16,207 bases of DNA, taken from NCBI GenBank assembly GCA_014189675.1, contig DVAE01000025.1, positions 1-16,207 on the forward strand. The letters run 5' to 3'. A program made the position numbers and the translations under genes. Below are positions 7,622 through 14,578 of this stretch, piece by piece (position 1 is the stretch's first letter; every line of letters starts with the position of its first letter). The notes beneath the pieces were generated by a model. It saw nothing but the letters and a program-made list of their open reading frames with translations, ran no database searches and was not told the origin of the DNA. This DNA comes from Candidatus Undinarchaeales archaeon SRR5007147.bin71 (lineage in GTDB: Archaea; Undinarchaeota; Undinarchaeia; Undinarchaeales; Undinarchaeaceae).

Positions 7622-8687
7622 TTTTTATTTTGAATCTCAGTGTCGCCCCGATTCCTCCGAGGCTCTCAAACTGTTCAGATTGTTCATGGGATCCGCTGAT
7701 TATTAGTATTTCTCCTTTCATCTCTCGTATATCTTTTATGAGTGTCTCAACTTCTGTAATTCCTTCTATCTTCGATTTCTTCAGCCTTGCATTTGAAACC
7801 ACAAGAGTGTCTATCGCTCCCATATTCCTAGCTTCCATAACTTCTTCTATTCCGCGGACAGCGAGTCCTCCATCTTTACTTATTTCGACAAAGAATTTTT
7901 CCAGGAATTGCATTTCTATCCTAATTTTTGTCTCCTTTACAATGCGATCTATAATCCCGCGCTTTACAATCTCCTGAAGGCCCCGATTTCCTCCGGCGCT
8001 TATGTGCTCGAGAGCTACTTTGTCGACGAGTTTTGGGTATTTATTTTTCAGAAAGGCTCCGAAGTCGTCCCTGATAAATCCTGGTCCGGCGACAACAGCG
8101 CGGTCGATGTCAGGATAGTTCTCAATAGCCTTGGCGACTAGATGGAAAAATTTGATTGTGTCTGACTCGTGGGCTTCCTCTTCTTGCTTTCCGGATATAC
8201 TCTCGCTGACTTCTCCTAGTTCCTGCACTCCGTAATCTCTGAGCATTCCAATAGCTCCATGACCGTCTTCGATTGCGAGAAGAAGTATTTTTGAGCGGAC
8301 TGCCTTTGCGGCCTCATCAAGTCTGAGAAGCTCGGAAGGAGTCCACTCAAGTTTCTGTAGTGTAACTGTCATTCCGGTTTTCAGATTCAGCGTATGTGTG
8401 ACTCCAGTAGGCACCGTTTCTGGACCTGCTACTATATTACCTGTCACTCTGAGCCTGTCAACTGTCTTGTCAAATTCAATATTTTCTGCTTTCACTGAAA
8501 TTAGAACTGTGTCTTTCTCCTGTCTCTCCGCTCTTTTCGTATCTCTATTTAATTCAAGCCTTCTTTTTGTCAGAGCCCTGACTATATTGCCAGTTTCCAT
8601 AAGCTCTGAAAGGTACCAGAGGTCATCAGGCACTTCCAGTTTCAAATCAATACGACCTTCTTTGAGGACTTTTTTCAGGATTTTCAT
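7614..8687 (-). CDS. pelA: mRNA surveillance / ribosome rescue protein Pelota
   Basis: A 357-aa archaeal Pelota (Dom34) homologue of full normal length. With aABCE1 and a GTPase partner (aEF1A in archaea) it splits stalled ribosomes in no-go and non-stop decay. It has the three-domain eRF1-like order: N-terminal Sm-like domain with PDDLWYLSELM (20-30) and NIVRALTKRR; a central domain containing AVVAGPGFIRDDF; and a C-terminal domain ending in ISGSHEQSEQFESLGGIG plus ATLRF (330-352), a hallmark of Pelota. The GGQ peptide-release motif of eRF1 is absent, as expected. It is transcribed from the bidirectional TATA palindrome at 8714-8725 with a leader of only a few bases, and is followed by an overlapping membrane-protein gene. 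Confidence 0.97.
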   Translation of the reverse strand: MKILKKVLKEGRIDLKLEVPDDLWYLSELMETGNIVRALTKRRLELNRDTKRAERQEKDTVLISVKAENIEFDKTVDRLRVTGNIVAGPETVPTGVTHTLNLKTGMTVTLQKLEWTPSELLRLDEAAKAVRSKILLLAIEDGHGAIGMLRDYGVQELGEVSESISGKQEEEAHESDTIKFFHLVAKAIENYPDIDRAVVAGPGFIRDDFGAFLKNKYPKLVDKVALEHISAGGNRGLQEIVKRGIIDRIVKETKIRIEMQFLEKFFVEISKDGGLAVRGIEEVMEARNMGAIDTLVVSNARLKKSKIEGITEVETLIKDIREMKGEILIISGSHEQSEQFESLGGIGATLRFKIKND

Positions 8688-8713
8688 CTTCTGATATTCT
8701 TTACCAATAGCTT

Positions 8714-8725
8714 TATAATATTATA
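8714..8725. promoter_or_regulatory. Palindromic bidirectional TATA box (pelA operon / surface cluster)
   Basis: TATAATATTATA is a perfect 12-bp palindrome centred at 8719.5. Leftwards, ~27 bp leads to ~8692, five bases before the pelA ATG at 8687. Rightwards, 27 bp leads to the ATG at 8747. The single AT-rich site between the two genes probably serves both. Confidence 0.6.
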
Positions 8726-8730
8726 TCTAC

Positions 8731-8741
8731 TAGTCCCCTTA
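8731..8741 (+). promoter_or_regulatory. C-rich element downstream of TATA (copy 1)
   Basis: TAGTCCCCTTA lies between the TATA box and the predicted start. A near-identical element, TAGCCCCCTTA, sits at the same relative place before the lipoprotein gene at 11368. It could be an operator or initiator-type element; this is inferred from the comparison only. Confidence 0.4.
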
Positions 8742-8746
8742 GCACT

Positions 8747-8800
8747 ATGGCCGTCAATGAAATGCTATTCAGGAGCCCAGTTCGGAGGATGATTTATTAA
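8747..8800 (+). CDS. Possible 17-codon leader ORF ahead of the large surface gene
   Basis: ATG at 8747 begins a 17-codon frame (MAVNEMLFRSPVRRMIY) ending in TAA at 8798-8800, immediately followed by the ATG of the 842-aa protein (TAAATG). The ATG sits exactly at the transcription start predicted from the palindromic TATA box, so a leaderless mRNA would begin with it. It is in the same frame as the large gene. A GGAGG at 8784-8788 could recruit ribosomes to the downstream start (12-nt spacing, longer than ideal). It may be a leader peptide with termination-reinitiation, or chance. No homology is recognised. Confidence 0.35.
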   Translation: MAVNEMLFRSPVRRMIY

Positions 8801-11329
8801 ATGGCTCTGAAAGATATTTTCTCCTTAATAGTTCTCGTTGTTGTTCTTATTTTCTCTATTTACGGAGCACTTTCCATGTCAGGCTGGCTCTGGCTCGTTA
8901 CAATTGGAGTTCTTCTCTATATATTAAAGAAATATGGACTGCCAATTCTTCTAAAATCAATCCCTTGGGTTGGAACAGCTTATTGCGGATGGAGGGCCTT
9001 CAAGGAGTTCCAAGAAGCTGATAAAACAGAAGCAATGAAAGAGCTAGCACTTGCTGCTGGAGCACTTTTCCTTCCAGGTATGGGTCTTGTCTCTATTATA
9101 ATAAAGAAAAGTGATGATGAAAAAGAAGGCTCAGAATCTATTGGAGACGCTATTACAGAATTTGCCGACGCCTCAAGAGAACAGGCTGAAACAGAGAGAG
9201 AAATAGCCCGTGAGCAGGAAAGAATACATTTAATTGAGGAGCAAAGAGAGGCTCTAGAAGCTGATGAGGCAGGAACTGCTGTTCCTCCGTCTTCTGCGGT
9301 GGAGGGAGAAGAAGGTGCAGTTCCCAGGGAAAAACCATCAACTTGGAGTAGATTTTCTAAATGGCGTAAAAAGAGAAAACTCGATAAGGCAGAAGCGGAA
9401 ATAATTGATCCGGATAAAGCGCTTGTCCCTACAGAAGCTCACTATATGTTTGTTGTAGGACTTTCCGTAGTTTTGCAGGCATTCTATTTCAGAGCCGGTC
9501 TATTCTCCAATGCCTGGCTTGGAACTGCACTCCTCATTTTGATAGTTACTGCTCTTATACTGCTGGTAGACCGCAAACTCTATGGTTGGTACGGTGCTCT
9601 TGACCTCAGCTATGGTCAGAAGACTGCCTTAGTAGCCGGTCTGGCTGTTATTGTTATGCTTATATCTATCTCTCTAAATCCTCTCATAGCGGCGGACTTT
9701 GATGCAACTATGGACCAGATAAAAGCTGTTCCAGGGCATATTGGGGATGGTATTGTAGACAGCTGGTACTATGTCAAAGCGAAGATACTTCCTCCCACTG
9801 TTGCCGGAGTTGCAATAAGAGGCCCAATGGATTTCGAGGCCTGTTACCCCTTCTGCGTCACTGAAGGCGGTAGTAAAAAGGAGATATGGCAGGGTTTCGA
9901 GATAACGACTCTTAAAATGATTCCTAGTTCAGTCTACGATTATCAGCCATTTAGCGTAGTTACAGAATTCCAGAACAAAGGAGTTGGCGATACAACTTTC
10001 GAACTTCCACTGTCAAGCCTTGGAGCTCAGACTGTCATTGAATTCCAAGGAGAGGTAATAAACTGTGATATATTTGCTTTGGTACGAAAGACTATTCAGG
10101 ATGTAGCTGGGGAATTATCTGGAGAAGATTACTACAATACAAACCTCTGTCTTTGGTCTTCTCCTCTCGCACAAAAAGGCAACGGTAATGTCACTCCTGT
10201 TGTAACTGGAGCATGCAGAAGCCAGATATTTGATGACGATGGCTATCCGATTGCTCTTGATGACGGAAAAGAAGTCAGCGTTTCCTATTCTGAAACCACA
10301 GACGCCGAGGCTTCATACAATGATTCTGAAAATCTTCTTACACTTCCGGTTGGTCACCATCTAGGCTTTGATTTCTCTGGAGAAGCCAGGGTTATTGAGG
10401 ATGAATCCGGAGATCCAAATTCTACTCACTCTATTCCTTCAAGTTACGGACTCATTCAGAAAACTGAATGCACTCTAAAACCTCAAGATATAACACAAAT
10501 CCGCTGGTATGGAATGAAAATCGGCGGAGCAAATCTCGGTGTCGGAGATGTCCAGCAGCCGGATATCATGCTTACAGTAAATTACACATTCCTTCCAAAG
10601 ACGGACTTAGTCGGAACTCTTGTTATACAGGATGTCCAGACTCAAGTTACAGCAACATCTGCCGAGCAGAAAATCGTCAATAAAATAAGCAAGAGCTATT
10701 CTCCTGCAGGACCTCTCATGATGGCTTTCGGAACTGCAGAAGAGCAGATTATAGCCGAAGTTCCTACTCTCTTTCTTGTCCAGCTTCGGAACAAGGGTTC
10801 AGGCATTGTCCAGAAAATTGAGCAAGACAAGATGGTGATATATATTCCTACAGATTTCACAATAGCAAGGAGTGGCACAGCATTCTGCGACTTTGTTAAG
10901 AATGATTCAAATGACCTTGACTCTTACTTTAGAGAAGGCTTTGAAAACAATAATGACGGAACTCTCACCGATCCGACTTCAGGCACTATATATAGGACAT
11001 ACACTCCTGGAACAAAAGCAGCAAGAAGTTCTCTTACTGACATAGAGTCAGGAAGCAATGTACTGAAAAACCCACCATTCGGTTGTCTCCTAAGAGCTCC
11101 GAAACTTGCTGAAGGCCGTGAATTTGAAACTTATGATTTCAGAGTCCGACTTAAGGAATATATATATCAGGAAGCCGGTGTAGAAAAAATCACTATATAT
11201 GGAACCTGCGCAGATGCCTGCGGAACTGCAACTGCTTGCTCCTGTGATACTTTTTATGAAGAGGGTATGGATACAATAAATGACTACTTTAATACAATGA
11301 CTGGCGAGTGGACCAATGGCACAGGATAA
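8801..11329 (+). CDS. Large multi-pass surface protein with coiled coil and two extracellular beta modules
   Basis: An 842-aa protein of unrecognised family. Hydrophobic segments lie at about 6-24, 29-45, 82-101, 213-232, 238-256 and 275-297. Between the third and fourth is a charged coiled coil (118-155, rich in E, R, Q) and a basic linker (SRFSKWRKKRK, 183-193), so this loop is probably cytosolic. Residues 298-842 are probably outside. They hold two CARDB-like beta modules: one from ~383 (FSVVTEFQNKGVGD, with C422 and C557) and one from ~653 (FLVQLRNKGSGIV, with C696 and C762). The exterior ends in a cysteine cluster (C803, C807, C813, C815). The second module matches the C-terminal module of the lipoproteins encoded next, suggesting one complex in which this is the membrane-spanning anchor. 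No C-terminal membrane anchor or sorting signal is present. Confidence 0.82.
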   Translation: MALKDIFSLIVLVVVLIFSIYGALSMSGWLWLVTIGVLLYILKKYGLPILLKSIPWVGTAYCGWRAFKEFQEADKTEAMKELALAAGALFLPGMGLVSIIIKKSDDEKEGSESIGDAITEFADASREQAETEREIAREQERIHLIEEQREALEADEAGTAVPPSSAVEGEEGAVPREKPSTWSRFSKWRKKRKLDKAEAEIIDPDKALVPTEAHYMFVVGLSVVLQAFYFRAGLFSNAWLGTALLILIVTALILLVDRKLYGWYGALDLSYGQKTALVAGLAVIVMLISISLNPLIAADFDATMDQIKAVPGHIGDGIVDSWYYVKAKILPPTVAGVAIRGPMDFEACYPFCVTEGGSKKEIWQGFEITTLKMIPSSVYDYQPFSVVTEFQNKGVGDTTFELPLSSLGAQTVIEFQGEVINCDIFALVRKTIQDVAGELSGEDYYNTNLCLWSSPLAQKGNGNVTPVVTGACRSQIFDDDGYPIALDDGKEVSVSYSETTDAEASYNDSENLLTLPVGHHLGFDFSGEARVIEDESGDPNSTHSIPSSYGLIQKTECTLKPQDITQIRWYGMKIGGANLGVGDVQQPDIMLTVNYTFLPKTDLVGTLVIQDVQTQVTATSAEQKIVNKISKSYSPAGPLMMAFGTAEEQIIAEVPTLFLVQLRNKGSGIVQKIEQDKMVIYIPTDFTIARSGTAFCDFVKNDSNDLDSYFREGFENNNDGTLTDPTSGTIYRTYTPGTKAARSSLTDIESGSNVLKNPPFGCLLRAPKLAEGREFETYDFRVRLKEYIYQEAGVEKITIYGTCADACGTATACSCDTFYEEGMDTINDYFNTMTGEWTNGTG

Positions 11330-11330
11330 T

Positions 11331-11345
11331 AAAGTATATAAGTTA
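11331..11345 (+). promoter_or_regulatory. TATA box for the first lipoprotein gene
   Basis: AAAGTATATAAGTTA begins just after the stop of the large surface gene. Its centre (~11338) is about 29 bp before the ATG at 11368, predicting a leader of at most a few bases. The lipoprotein can therefore be transcribed separately from the gene before it. Confidence 0.6.
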
Positions 11346-11346
11346 T

Positions 11347-11357
11347 TAGCCCCCTTA
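11347..11357 (+). promoter_or_regulatory. C-rich element downstream of TATA (copy 2)
   Basis: TAGCCCCCTTA differs from the element at 8731-8741 in one base and lies in the same place between TATA box and start. A looser C-run (TATCCCTACCC, 13652-13662) lies in the same place before the third lipoprotein gene. Confidence 0.4.
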
Positions 11358-11367
11358 AGAAGTCATA

Positions 11368-12723
11368 ATGAAAAAGTCAACCACAGTACACAATAAATTC
11401 TTTCTAACTCTCGTTGTTCTTTCAGCCACACTTCTTATTGCTGGCTGCACAGGCGGAGACACCGGAGCAGCTGTCGGAACTGCAGGCGCGGATTCACTTG
11501 TACTTTCTATAGACACAGAAGGAAGAGACTTGTTTGACTCTAATGAAGCATTTCTTATCTCAGTCCAGGCAGAGAACATTGGACCTGTCAATACTGAAAA
11601 TGTTGAAGTAAGACTTCAAGGATATGACGGTATCAGCGGAACAAGCCTTGGAACTTACGTTTCACTAAGTCCAGCTACACTTGAGAGACCAAACAGTGAA
11701 GAAGGTCTTGCAGGTGGAGTAGGCAACATAGAGTGGGATGTAACAGCCCCATACGTTTCAGCAACATCCCCTGACAGAGAAATTTCACTAACAGCAGCTG
11801 TCAGATATGACACAAAGAGTATAGTATCACAAAAGGTTGTAATCGCAGAAGCATCTCATCTTACAGAGCTAGAGGCGCGTGGAGAGAGAGTTCCAGCATC
11901 ACCTACTCAGGAAGCCAGGAATGGTCCGGTAGGTATTGCAATGGAAGCACCAGCACCATATGTCAGGATGACAGGCTCCGAGGACGATTTCATACTAAGA
12001 GTTACAGTATACAATGACGGAAGCGGAACTGTCTACGACTCTACAGGTGAGAGAGACCGAGTTTCCTCTATAAGACTGAGCGTTCCTTCAGGTTTGACAG
12101 TTGACGAGTCCAAGTGCGACTTTGACCTAAGGACTTCAAACAGCCTTGACGGAGTAAAAGTCCTTTTGATAGACTCAAGCTCAAGCTCAGCAAAGCAGAA
12201 CAAGCTCCGCCTCACAGAAGGCGGCTACACAAGAACTGTTCAGTGCCACTTGCAGTCCTACTCTGACAGAGTCAATGGCTACAATACATTCGCGATAGAA
12301 TCTGAGGTTTCTTATAGCTATGTACAGTCAGTTTCCACAAACCTTGACATCATCGGAACTTCTGAAGGCGCACTCGCTCTCGAGATTACTGACCCAGCAA
12401 CTACTTCACAGGGAACCTGGACATCCACAGCAAGCGAAACAATAACATTCACTCTAACATACCAAGGAGAACCTGTAACAGATACAAACCCGTCCTTTGA
12501 TGTTACAGGTGCAAGTTATCTGAACTTCACTCTTATCAACGGTTCTACTGAGCTAAATGTTCCGGTTTCAACAAGCGGAAACATCTATTCAAACGGTGTA
12601 TGGTCTGTAACAATTACAGCACCAAGTGGAACTACATCTGACCACATAACTCTCAGAGGAACAGCAAATTACCTCGGAGAGACAGCTACTGATAGAAATG
12701 TCAACTCAGTCGAGCTGCAGTAA
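11368..12723 (+). CDS. Surface lipoprotein 1, two beta modules plus C-terminal Ig-like domain
   Basis: A 451-aa predicted lipoprotein: basic N-terminus, hydrophobic segment, lipobox LIAGC with Cys27. Module 1 (about 42-160) is CARDB-like (AFLISVQAENIGPVNTENV) and ends in AAVRYDTKS, matching the YDY-S signature of the other three lipoproteins. A linker with PVGIAMEAPAP (187-197) leads to module 2 (about 205-332): FILRVTVYNDGSGTV, then CDF (Cys250), VQCHL (Cys293) and the closing strand EVSYSYVQS. Residues ~335-451 are an extra Ig-like domain (FTLTYQGEPVTDTNPSFDVTG) absent from the paralogues. Thr, Ser and Ala are abundant, as in exposed proteins. It has its own promoter. The function is unknown; a structural or adhesive surface role is inference. 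Confidence 0.87.
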   Translation: MKKSTTVHNKFFLTLVVLSATLLIAGCTGGDTGAAVGTAGADSLVLSIDTEGRDLFDSNEAFLISVQAENIGPVNTENVEVRLQGYDGISGTSLGTYVSLSPATLERPNSEEGLAGGVGNIEWDVTAPYVSATSPDREISLTAAVRYDTKSIVSQKVVIAEASHLTELEARGERVPASPTQEARNGPVGIAMEAPAPYVRMTGSEDDFILRVTVYNDGSGTVYDSTGERDRVSSIRLSVPSGLTVDESKCDFDLRTSNSLDGVKVLLIDSSSSSAKQNKLRLTEGGYTRTVQCHLQSYSDRVNGYNTFAIESEVSYSYVQSVSTNLDIIGTSEGALALEITDPATTSQGTWTSTASETITFTLTYQGEPVTDTNPSFDVTGASYLNFTLINGSTELNVPVSTSGNIYSNGVWSVTITAPSGTTSDHITLRGTANYLGETATDRNVNSVELQ

Positions 12724-12742
12724 AAGAGTAGATAACAAAGCT

Positions 12743-13633
12743 ATGAAACACTCAAGAGTTTTGCCTTTAATATTACTTCTCTTAGTAGTTTCTATATCCG
12801 GATGTGCCGGAAAGGACACAGAAGCCCCTCCTTCAGGCGATGGCGTGGCTGTGAGAAGCTTTCAGTCTGATTTTGGCGATGTTTATTCCGGAGAGTCCGC
12901 CAGTATTACACTTGTTGCTGAAAACAGGGGAGATTTCACAGCATCTAATGTAAAGGCGAAGCTCATTAGATCTGGCTCATTCACTAACACAACAGCTCTG
13001 GAAATCACTGGCTCCGACTTAGGTATTCCTCTTGGCGATACATACGCTAGTGATGCATTCTTCTGGGAGCTTGAGGCGCCCACTATACTTCAGGACAGAA
13101 GTGAGGAAGTTCAGGCAGAAGTTTCATATGATTACAAATCAAGCGCAGTATCTACTGTACACTTCGTTCCTCGTGATTTTTTGAGAGAGGCAGGACTTGG
13201 AGCCTACCCTGACGCGTCCAGTAGCAGTCGTTCTCCTATTTTCATAGATATAGTAGCTAATCAACCCGTTCAGGTAAGAGGAACAGGTAATATGTCAGTC
13301 CGTTTCACTGTAATACTTGTTAACAAGGGTGGCGGAAAGGTGGAGAGTCTTACTACAATAGCCTCAGACAATAAAAAAGGAGACTGCACAGAGGCCTTTG
13401 GATGTATTGACAACATCACAGTACGAGGTCTTGGTCCTGGTTGTACTGGTTTCAATAATAATGTAATTGGCGTTAAACTCATACAGGGCAAAGAAGGAAG
13501 GAAGAACTTCGACGTAACATACAACATTAATGACGACAGCGTTTCAACATCCTGCCAGCTTCAAGTCACAGCAGAATACCGCTACAAACTACTCTCTCCT
13601 ATTGAGAGCCTGATGGTCCTAAAATCGGACTAA
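12743..13633 (+). CDS. Surface lipoprotein 2, two beta modules
   Basis: A 296-aa predicted lipoprotein. The frame is open from an ATG at 12698 inside the previous gene, but that start would put 15 polar residues before the signal. ATG 12743 gives MKHSR, a hydrophobic core and lipobox SISGC (Cys21), so I use it. Module 1 (about 35-142) has SITLVAENRGDFTASNVKAK and ends in AEVSYDYKSSAVS. The linker includes SPIFIDIVANQP (164-175). Module 2 (about 180-296) has VRFTVILVNKGGGKV, cysteines at 215, 221, 234 and 271, and the closing strand AEYRYKLLS. It is the minimal two-module form, 19 bp after lipoprotein 1 with no clear promoter, so probably cotranscribed with it. Confidence 0.85.
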   Translation: MKHSRVLPLILLLLVVSISGCAGKDTEAPPSGDGVAVRSFQSDFGDVYSGESASITLVAENRGDFTASNVKAKLIRSGSFTNTTALEITGSDLGIPLGDTYASDAFFWELEAPTILQDRSEEVQAEVSYDYKSSAVSTVHFVPRDFLREAGLGAYPDASSSSRSPIFIDIVANQPVQVRGTGNMSVRFTVILVNKGGGKVESLTTIASDNKKGDCTEAFGCIDNITVRGLGPGCTGFNNNVIGVKLIQGKEGRKNFDVTYNINDDSVSTSCQLQVTAEYRYKLLSPIESLMVLKSD

Positions 13634-13646
13634 AAATAAATATAAA
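13633..13646 (+). promoter_or_regulatory. TATA box for the third and fourth lipoprotein genes
   Basis: AAAATAAATATAAA is centred at ~13640, about 28-30 bp before the ATG at 13670. It directly follows the stop of lipoprotein 2 and predicts a near-leaderless mRNA for the lipoprotein 3-4 operon. Confidence 0.55.
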
Positions 13647-13653
13647 CTCCTTA

Positions 13654-13670
13654 TCCCTACCCATTAGGGA
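13654..13670. repeat. Perfect inverted repeat at the lipoprotein 3 start
   Basis: TCCCTA (13654-13659) and TAGGGA (13665-13670) are exact inverted copies separated by five bases. The right arm ends on the A of the start codon. If the mRNA starts near 13667 as the TATA spacing predicts, the repeat would not fold in RNA, so a DNA operator is the better guess. Confidence 0.45.
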
Positions 13671-14578
13671 TGAAATCTAAGCTCTTACTTACAATTCTCA
13701 TTATTTCTCTTGCTCTATCTATATCGGGCTGCACAGACATAGTTGACAAGTTTCCACTGCCTACTGAAGAAGCAGAAGTAAGTTCGGCTGGCTTCGGTAA
13801 GTCACTGACTTACGGAATCATCATAAGGGACTTTAGTCCCTCTCAGTTAAGTGTTGACTCTGGCGACGAGGTCGAGCTCGGTCTTGATATTGAGAATGTC
13901 GGTGCTCATGATGCAGAAAATATTGCAATTAATCTTTTCCAGAAAAGTGGTTTCTCAATAGTGAGCGAAAACTCTGTTTCTGCTACTTCCTTGCTTTCCC
14001 CTGACCTGAAGTTTGAACAGCCCGGAGAACGCCTCTACAGTTACTGGGTAATGGCTGCCCCAAGCGTTTCAGTAAATCAGCAGAAGTTTTTGAAAGCAAG
14101 GATAAGTTATGATTACAGCTCTCTGGCGACATCAAATATTCACCTTGTTTCCAGGGACATTTACAATGAGCAGGGTCCCGGAGCCTTCTCTATACAGAGT
14201 ACAACTTCCTCAGCTCCTGTTAGTTTCGCAATTTACGATGTCCCTCCTATAAAGGTTTCATCTTCTCCTCTAGGGAGTGTGGATGTAAGCCTCAATATAG
14301 TAATAAGAAATACAGGCTCCGGTTCGGTCAGTGGTAATATACAGAATTTTGTGGTCTATACTGTGCGCGGACCAGTCAGAAATGATGTAACTAGTGGCTG
14401 TTCTGACGATGTTAGTGGTGGCGAGGTATCACTCTTCGGAAAAACACAGGAGCGCAGTGTCAAGTGCGATCTCAGCCTGGACTACCTCGAGGACATCACT
14501 TCCTACACAATTGAAGTCCTTGGAGATTATACATACATAATGGACACAGACCCGGTAAGTATATTGGTGAAAGAATGA
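13670..14578 (+). CDS. Surface lipoprotein 3, two beta modules
   Basis: A 302-aa predicted lipoprotein with a hydrophobic signal and lipobox SISGC (Cys21). Module 1 (about 49-160) begins IIRDFSPSQLSVDSGDEVEL, continues with GLDIENVGAHDAENIAINLF, and ends in ARISYDYSSLATSN. The linker contains SAPVSFAIYDVPPIK (181-195). Module 2 (about 201-302) has LNIVIRNTGSGSV, the cysteine pair Cys244 and Cys266 (SVKCDLSL), and the closing strand LGDYTYIMDTDPVSILV. It is the closest visible match to lipoprotein 4 outside that protein's inserted domain. It has its own TATA box, and its stop overlaps the start of the next gene (ATGA), so genes 3 and 4 form an operon. Confidence 0.87.
   Translation: MKSKLLLTILIISLALSISGCTDIVDKFPLPTEEAEVSSAGFGKSLTYGIIIRDFSPSQLSVDSGDEVELGLDIENVGAHDAENIAINLFQKSGFSIVSENSVSATSLLSPDLKFEQPGERLYSYWVMAAPSVSVNQQKFLKARISYDYSSLATSNIHLVSRDIYNEQGPGAFSIQSTTSSAPVSFAIYDVPPIKVSSSPLGSVDVSLNIVIRNTGSGSVSGNIQNFVVYTVRGPVRNDVTSGCSDDVSGGEVSLFGKTQERSVKCDLSLDYLEDITSYTIEVLGDYTYIMDTDPVSILVKE

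Noticed and set aside
11200-11329. Archaeosortase-type or S-layer C-terminal anchor in the large surface protein
   Set aside because: The C-terminus is polar with a cysteine cluster and has no hydrophobic segment or basic tail; anchoring is by the N-terminal membrane segments.
12698-12742. Upstream ATG extending lipoprotein 2 by 15 codons
   Set aside because: It would overlap the previous gene and place a polar stretch before the signal peptide; the ATG at 12743 gives a normal lipoprotein signal.
13654-13670. Inverted repeat read as an intrinsic terminator
   Set aside because: It has no following T-run and lies between a TATA box and a start codon, so an operator fits better.
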